From contig JAUXSJ010000311.1 of the NCBI GenBank assembly GCA_030679615.1, positions 1 through 8,524 on the forward strand: a DNA stretch of 8,524 bases, given 5' to 3'. The stretch is from Parachlamydiaceae bacterium (GTDB lineage Bacteria; Chlamydiota; Chlamydiia; Chlamydiales; Parachlamydiaceae). The notes under the pieces were generated by a model. The model searched no databases. It saw only the letters and a program-made list of their open reading frames with translations, and was not told the origin of the DNA. A program made the translations under genes and the position numbers. Below, one piece after another: positions 4,740-8,524 of the stretch. How positions within the stretch are numbered: the first letter of the stretch is position 1; the number at the start of each line of letters is the position of its first letter.

Positions 4740-6788
4740 TTATTTTTTCTGAGTTTTGGGTTCGTTCCACTCGCTATATTTTTCTTTTAATTTTTTTGTT
4801 TCCTTGAACCAGATAGCTTTATTAGGATCATATCTTGGATCGCCATAAGGGTAACCATAAGGATCGTCAGGAGGAATACCTAAATATTTAAGAGCACGTG
4901 TGGCTATTTCTCGAAAAACATTGGCTGTACAATGTCCACCATTATGGTTTTTTCCGATTCCTGGAATGTACTTATATTCAGGTTCGTCCATGGCTACCAC
5001 TAGAACAAAAGCTGCATTTCTCGCGGGTGTGAACCCTGCAAATAGTGGGCAATAAAGAACTTCTGAATAAGATCCATTAATGATTTTCTTGGGAGTACTT
5101 GTTTTTCCAACTTCAGTATAACCTTGAACATTCGCTTTTGTTGCAGTTCCACCAGTTTGAGTGACATAACGCATGGATTGAATCACCCGTTCAGAAATGT
5201 CTTGGTCAAAAATTCTTGGAAATGACTTCAATCGCTCTTCACAAGTGTGATCTAAAAGAACTTCCTGATGACCTGAAGAATGTGTTTTTACAATGCATCG
5301 AACAAGTGTGGGTTGAACAAGACAACCACCATTGGCTAGAGCCGCATAAGCTCGAGCTAATTGGATGCTGTTCATTTGGAGGTTATGCCCAAAAGATAAA
5401 GAGAAGGGGGTCGGGACTGACCATTCTAAAGCTCCATTAGGATGAAGTTTTCCAGGAGTAGGAAGAACTCCGGGACTTTCTGCTGGAAGCTCAATTCCAC
5501 TTTTTTGGCCAAAACCTAAAAGCTCTAATTCTTTGCGATACCAGTCATTGCCCAATCTAGAAACGATGCGTTCTGCTAAACGAGCCATATAAATATTAGA
5601 TGATCTTTGCATAGCCATATCTAAGTTGAGAAAATGCGCTGGTTTGGTGTCAACAATGGGTTTTGATCTGCCCGGAAAATTCCCACTTAAAGTAGCAATT
5701 TTTTCTTCTGGAGAAAATAATTCCTTTTCACCTTTTGCTTTTAAAATTTTATTGGCTTTTAAAGCGATGGCAATTGTAAAGGGCTTCATGACTGATCCAG
5801 GTTCGTTTGCATCGGTTACGGCTTTGACTTTTGTGTGCTCAATGCGTTTTGGATCATTGAAAAATTTTTGATAATCGGGTGGATAAAAATCAGGATATTG
5901 TGCAAGGGCTAAAATTTCCCCGGTACGTGGATCCATCATAACAGCCCAACCACTCAACGCCTTACTTTTTTTTACACCTTTTTCAATTTCTTCTTCTGTA
6001 ATAGCTTGTAAGTAAGGATTTATCGTCAAATAAATGTCTGCTCCATTTTCAGGAGCATTAACGACTTCTCCTGTTTCTAATGCATGTAAAGGAGAACGCA
6101 TCAAACGCTTTCGACCTTGTTTGCCTTTTAAAAAATGATTAAAATAGTGTTCCAGTCCGCCTGTTGGTAGGGCTTGGAGCGTGTGCTCATCTTTTTGATT
6201 GCGTATTGTGTGAAGAACCTGTCCTAATAATTTTCCAAAAGGATATGAACGTTGATAGTCTTTAACAAAGAAAAGAGAGTTTCGAGGGATTTTGTTGCGT
6301 CGGGCATAGGTTTTCCACCAAGCATTAATTGTTTCTTGTCTTTCTTTGTTTAGCCACATTGATAATTTTCGACTTCTCGTTTGTCGATCGAGCTGATTTC
6401 TCAAACCTTTTTCCTCTATCAATGACAGACCAAGATGACCACTCAAAATGGTAGAAATTTCGCTTTTATATTCTTGCGGAATAGATTCAGGATCGGCAAA
6501 AAGATGAAATTTAGGAATATCTACGACGAAACGTTGTGGTTCTGAAGGATGACCTTTTTTAACATAGGGATTAGAATAGAAAGTTCCACGTACAAAAGGC
6601 TCTTTAATCACAAAATAATGTTGTTTGCGAGCCTGCTTGAGCCATTTTTCTCCTTCTAATATTTGAATGATATAAAATTGAGCAATCAATGAAGAAAAAA
6701 GAATAAAAATAAAAATAGCCACATATATTAGGCGTTTTTTTTCTTTTCTCAACAAAATGGATTGTTCAGTTTGTTTGTCAGGCATCAT
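4740..6788 (-). CDS. pbp3: Class B penicillin-binding protein, septal transpeptidase PBP3 (FtsI-like)
   Basis: A 682-residue inner-membrane transpeptidase that cross-links septal peptidoglycan. There is a short basic cytoplasmic start, one membrane anchor (about 20-42), a dimerisation/pedestal region to about 250 including PTGGLEHYFN (208-217), and the transpeptidase domain from about 275 to 630. Active-site motifs are S332-V-M-K with the acylated serine, S396-S-N, and K562-T-S-T where K-T-G is usual. The C-terminal tail has a Tyr/Pro/Asp-rich stretch (640-655) and a charged end. It begins by overlapping the ftsL-like stop in TAATG and lacks a clear Shine-Dalgarno, so translation is probably coupled; the adjacent Met2 is an equally possible start. 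The stop codon lies within the right 9-mer of the palindromic insertion. The class B assignment is firm; the specific septal role comes from motif type and gene context. Confidence 0.92.
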   Translation of the reverse strand: MMPDKQTEQSILLRKEKKRLIYVAIFIFILFSSLIAQFYIIQILEGEKWLKQARKQHYFVIKEPFVRGTFYSNPYVKKGHPSEPQRFVVDIPKFHLFADPESIPQEYKSEISTILSGHLGLSLIEEKGLRNQLDRQTRSRKLSMWLNKERQETINAWWKTYARRNKIPRNSLFFVKDYQRSYPFGKLLGQVLHTIRNQKDEHTLQALPTGGLEHYFNHFLKGKQGRKRLMRSPLHALETGEVVNAPENGADIYLTINPYLQAITEEEIEKGVKKSKALSGWAVMMDPRTGEILALAQYPDFYPPDYQKFFNDPKRIEHTKVKAVTDANEPGSVMKPFTIAIALKANKILKAKGEKELFSPEEKIATLSGNFPGRSKPIVDTKPAHFLNLDMAMQRSSNIYMARLAERIVSRLGNDWYRKELELLGFGQKSGIELPAESPGVLPTPGKLHPNGALEWSVPTPFSLSFGHNLQMNSIQLARAYAALANGGCLVQPTLVRCIVKTHSSGHQEVLLDHTCEERLKSFPRIFDQDISERVIQSMRYVTQTGGTATKANVQGYTEVGKTSTPKKIINGSYSEVLYCPLFAGFTPARNAAFVLVVAMDEPEYKYIPGIGKNHNGGHCTANVFREIATRALKYLGIPPDDPYGYPYGDPRYDPNKAIWFKETKKLKEKYSEWNEPKTQKK

Positions 6789-7081
6789 TAATTCAAATTA
6801 CTGGGTTGTTTTTCTGGAAGAAAAATGACATCATCTATCGAAGAAAATTTTAAATGACCAAATTCTGGTTTTTGAGAAAGCTCAAGAAGGTGTATGGGGC
6901 TTTCAAATTGATCTATTTTGTATTGTAATTCCAAATTTTTTTCACGAATTTCTTTTACTTCGCGCATAATGATTGGAATGGATAGCTGTAATTCTGTTAG
7001 GTCATTTAAATGATCAATTGATTTATACATTAACCAACCAGCCATAGAAATACATACTAATAATTGAATCAATAATCGCAT
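6788..7081 (-). CDS. ftsL: FtsL-like single-pass divisome protein
   Basis: A 97-residue protein with one N-terminal membrane helix (about 2-19) followed by a polar, charged region (about 24-60) with heptad-like hydrophobic spacing, suggesting a coiled coil, and a short periplasmic tail. This is the topology of FtsL, which in other bacteria binds FtsB/FtsQ and activates the FtsW-FtsI synthase. FtsL sequences are poorly conserved, so the call depends mainly on topology, size and the slot between rsmH and the class B PBP. It starts nine bases after rsmH with a weak AAGA-type ribosome site, and its TAA overlaps the pbp3 ATG by one base. The corresponding position in Chlamydia also holds a small membrane protein. 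DivIC/FtsB-type proteins have the same shape and cannot be excluded. Confidence 0.7.
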   Translation of the reverse strand: MRLLIQLLVCISMAGWLMYKSIDHLNDLTELQLSIPIIMREVKEIREKNLELQYKIDQFESPIHLLELSQKPEFGHLKFSSIDDVIFLPEKQPSNLN

Positions 7082-7090
7082 TTTAAAATC

Positions 7091-8038
7091 TTATTTATTT
7101 TCTAATTTTTGAATAATGCGTAATTTAGCACTTCTGCTTCTAGGATTCAATCGACATTCTTCTTCTGATGCCTCAAGTGGTTTTTTGGTGATTAATTTCA
7201 CGGTGGGTTGTTTATCTTGAAAGAGTCCACCGATTCCGGAGGTATCCCATTTATCATCTGCCGCTTGACGGGTAAAAGATTTAACGATGCGATCTTCCAA
7301 ACGATGAAAGCTAATGACAGCGAGGCGTCCATCTTTGTTTAAATAATCAGTTGCTTTAGGTAAAAAGTTTTCTAAAACTTCCAATTCTTTATTAACGCAG
7401 ATGCGGATGGCTTGAAAGACAAGAGTGGCAGGATGAAATCCTTTTTTAGAATATTGTCCTAGAGCAGATTTTAAAACTTCTACAAGTTCAGTTGTCGTCT
7501 GAATGCGTTGATTTTTTCTAGCTTGAATGATCGCGTTTGCAGCCAATCGCCATTTTTTTTCTTCACCGTATTCCCTAAAAATTCGACCGAGTTGATCTTC
7601 CGACCATTCATTGATAACAATTTCCGCAGTCAGGGGATTTTCTGGATTCATGCGCATATCTAATGGACCATTTCGCATGAAGCTAAATCCACGAGATGCT
7701 TGATCCAATTGCATGGAAGAAACGCCTATATCAACGAGGATTCCATCAACACCTTTAATAGAAAGTTCTTTTAAAATTTGATCTAGTTGCGAAAAATTCC
7801 CATGTTTAAGGATGACTTTTGATTTCCAGGGCTCTAAGTTTTTTTCTGCAATTTTTAATGCTTCAGGATCTTGATCAATACCAATGAAAAGTTCAATTTC
7901 AGGGTGATTTTCTAGGATAGCTGAAGCGTGACCACCCGCTCCTAAAGTTCCATCGACCATGATTTTAATAGATGTGGGTTCAAATCCTTCAAGAATTTGC
8001 TGCATTAAGACTGGGATGTGTGGGGAAGGTGATGTCAT
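7091..8038 (-). CDS. rsmH: 16S rRNA (cytosine-1402-N4)-methyltransferase RsmH (MraW)
   Basis: A 315-residue SAM-dependent methyltransferase of usual length, acting on C1402 of 16S rRNA at the decoding centre. Family signatures are complete: HIPVLMQQIL at the N-terminus (7-16); SAM-binding DGTLGAGGHA (29-38) and GIDQDPEA (53-60); LVDIGVSSMQLD (101-112) then RGFSF (116-120) and DMRM (127-130); FQAIRI (208-213); SFHRLEDRIVK (243-253), where the common form has Ser in place of Arg246; and NPRSRSAKLR (298-307). The start is set by the conserved HIPVL segment, since later Met residues would remove it, although no strong Shine-Dalgarno is seen. It is the first gene of the minus-strand operon, with a promoter-like sequence close upstream. 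The mraZ gene that often precedes rsmH in other bacteria is absent. Confidence 0.96.
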   Translation of the reverse strand: MTSPSPHIPVLMQQILEGFEPTSIKIMVDGTLGAGGHASAILENHPEIELFIGIDQDPEALKIAEKNLEPWKSKVILKHGNFSQLDQILKELSIKGVDGILVDIGVSSMQLDQASRGFSFMRNGPLDMRMNPENPLTAEIVINEWSEDQLGRIFREYGEEKKWRLAANAIIQARKNQRIQTTTELVEVLKSALGQYSKKGFHPATLVFQAIRICVNKELEVLENFLPKATDYLNKDGRLAVISFHRLEDRIVKSFTRQAADDKWDTSGIGGLFQDKQPTVKLITKKPLEASEEECRLNPRSRSAKLRIIQKLENK

Positions 8039-8060
8039 AGATTAGACCATTTTATCATGA

Positions 8061-8089
8061 ATATTAAAGTAAAAAAGGACAAAAAACAA
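8061..8089 (-). promoter_or_regulatory. Likely promoter of the rsmH-ftsL-pbp3-murE-amiA operon
   Basis: On the minus strand TTGTTT (8084-8089) and TAATAT (8061-8066) are separated by 17 bases, matching the sigma-70/sigma-66 pattern well at the -10 box. The -10 ends 22 bases before the rsmH ATG, predicting a leader of only about 15 bases, which fits the absence of a clear Shine-Dalgarno. The rest of 8090-8269 is AT-rich with no other feature I can support. Confidence 0.5.
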
Positions 8090-8269
8090 TAGTAGACTTC
8101 TGTAGACGTTCGCTTTCATGAGAAAAAGGTTATATAAGTAACTTTTTTGGGAATTTTAAATTTAATCGACTATATACGATTGAAAATTAGTTAAAGAGCT
8201 TTTAATAATAAATGGCAGTGCAAGGAGATTAGAAATTTTAGATATTTCTGAAATTTAAGTGTTTTAATT

Positions 8270-8524
8270 TCATATTTGTTCAAATGTTATATCTATAATT
8301 TCATGCCAAGTTTTTTCAAAAATATTTTTATTTTCAAGATATTTGCTTCCATAGCGCTTTTTAAAATAAGATTTATTATCATGAGTAATAAGCAACTTTA
8401 AGGTAATAGGGTCATTTAAGAATTTTTTCAATAAATTTAAAGAAGAAATTGCTGAAGCATTGTCAACTATAAGTCCTAAACTTGACCAAAGTAATGCAGA
8501 TAAATCTTCTTTGGTTTTAGGATT
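8270..8524 (-). CDS. C-terminal part of an unrecognised protein (cut by window edge)
   Basis: Eighty-four codons stay open from the right window edge to a TGA at 8270-8272, the start lying outside. The peptide begins NPKTKEDLSALLWSSLGL and ends DITFEQI. It is rich in Leu, Lys and Asn, has helix-like amphipathic stretches, no membrane segment and no cysteine. I recognise no family. It has the look of a cytoplasmic helical protein or an effector tail, but that cannot be supported. Its composition (AT-driven Lys, Asn, Ile) matches the neighbours. It runs in the same direction as the division operon but is separated by 231 bases containing a likely new promoter, so it is probably a separate unit. 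An open frame of this length can occur by chance in AT-rich DNA, though rarely with so protein-like a composition. Confidence 0.5.
   Translation of the reverse strand, partial: NPKTKEDLSALLWSSLGLIVDNASAISSLNLLKKFLNDPITLKLLITHDNKSYFKKRYGSKYLENKNIFEKTWHEIIDITFEQI

Noticed and set aside
5216..5440. 74-codon plus-strand open frame
   Set aside because: It lies wholly inside pbp3, whose transpeptidase motifs are intact on the other strand; no ribosome site or recognisable protein.
5626..5871. 81-codon plus-strand open frame
   Set aside because: Antisense shadow of the conserved transpeptidase core of pbp3; its composition mirrors the coding strand.
7091..8038. Arg246 in the SFHRLEDR motif of RsmH as a disabling change
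   Set aside because: The remaining signatures are intact and this position may vary between lineages; no support for loss of function.
8231..8249. AGAAAT/ATTTCT stem as terminator for the right-edge gene
   Set aside because: Six A/T-rich pairs with no T-tract; not distinguishable from chance in this AT-rich region.

Overview
The window is AT-rich and carries the gene order rsmH - ftsL-like - pbp3 (class B PBP) - murE - amiA, all on the minus strand. As far as I know this short division/cell-wall cluster, with amiA directly behind murE, is the arrangement of the Chlamydiae. The low G+C and the lack of a match in detail to the pathogenic genus suggest an amoeba-associated (Parachlamydia/Protochlamydia-type) member. 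This assignment rests on gene order and protein motifs only; no search was possible.

Layout from left to right. 1-256 is a large inverted repeat built from three kinds of small hairpin, with a terminator-like stem at each outer end. 357-1196 (minus) is an exported alpha/beta-hydrolase, and 1265-1774 (minus) is a DoxX-like four-helix membrane protein with Cys/His-rich tails. Between these two genes lies a 14-bp perfect hairpin that overlaps the hydrolase ribosome binding site. 1775-2193 has no gene: it holds a 16-bp operator-like palindrome, a tandem 9-mer and a 40-bp inverted repeat inside a nested repeat element. A plus-strand tRNA-Arg(CCT) at 2194-2267 ends ten bases from the converging end of amiA. 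From 2278 to 8038 the minus strand carries the amiA-murE-pbp3-ftsL-rsmH operon, transcribed right to left, with a promoter-like sequence just before rsmH. The extreme right end holds the C-terminal part of an unrecognised minus-strand protein.

The operon genes cooperate. RsmH modifies 16S rRNA and is the customary first gene of division clusters. The FtsL-like protein is a single-pass divisome protein that normally works beside the septal transpeptidase. PBP3 cross-links peptidoglycan, MurE adds meso-diaminopimelate to the precursor, and AmiA cleaves stem peptides from glycan. In Chlamydiae, which lack FtsZ, such enzymes are linked to the transient septal peptidoglycan ring.

The most striking feature is at 4567-4735, between pbp3 and murE: a 169-bp element with 60-bp perfect inverted arms, bordered by near-identical 9-mers that look like a target-site duplication. 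One 9-mer carries the pbp3 stop codon and the other the murE Shine-Dalgarno, so the insertion appears to have split an overlapping gene junction without damaging either gene. With the repeats at 1-256 and 1891-2115, three structurally unrelated palindromic elements lie within 8.5 kb.
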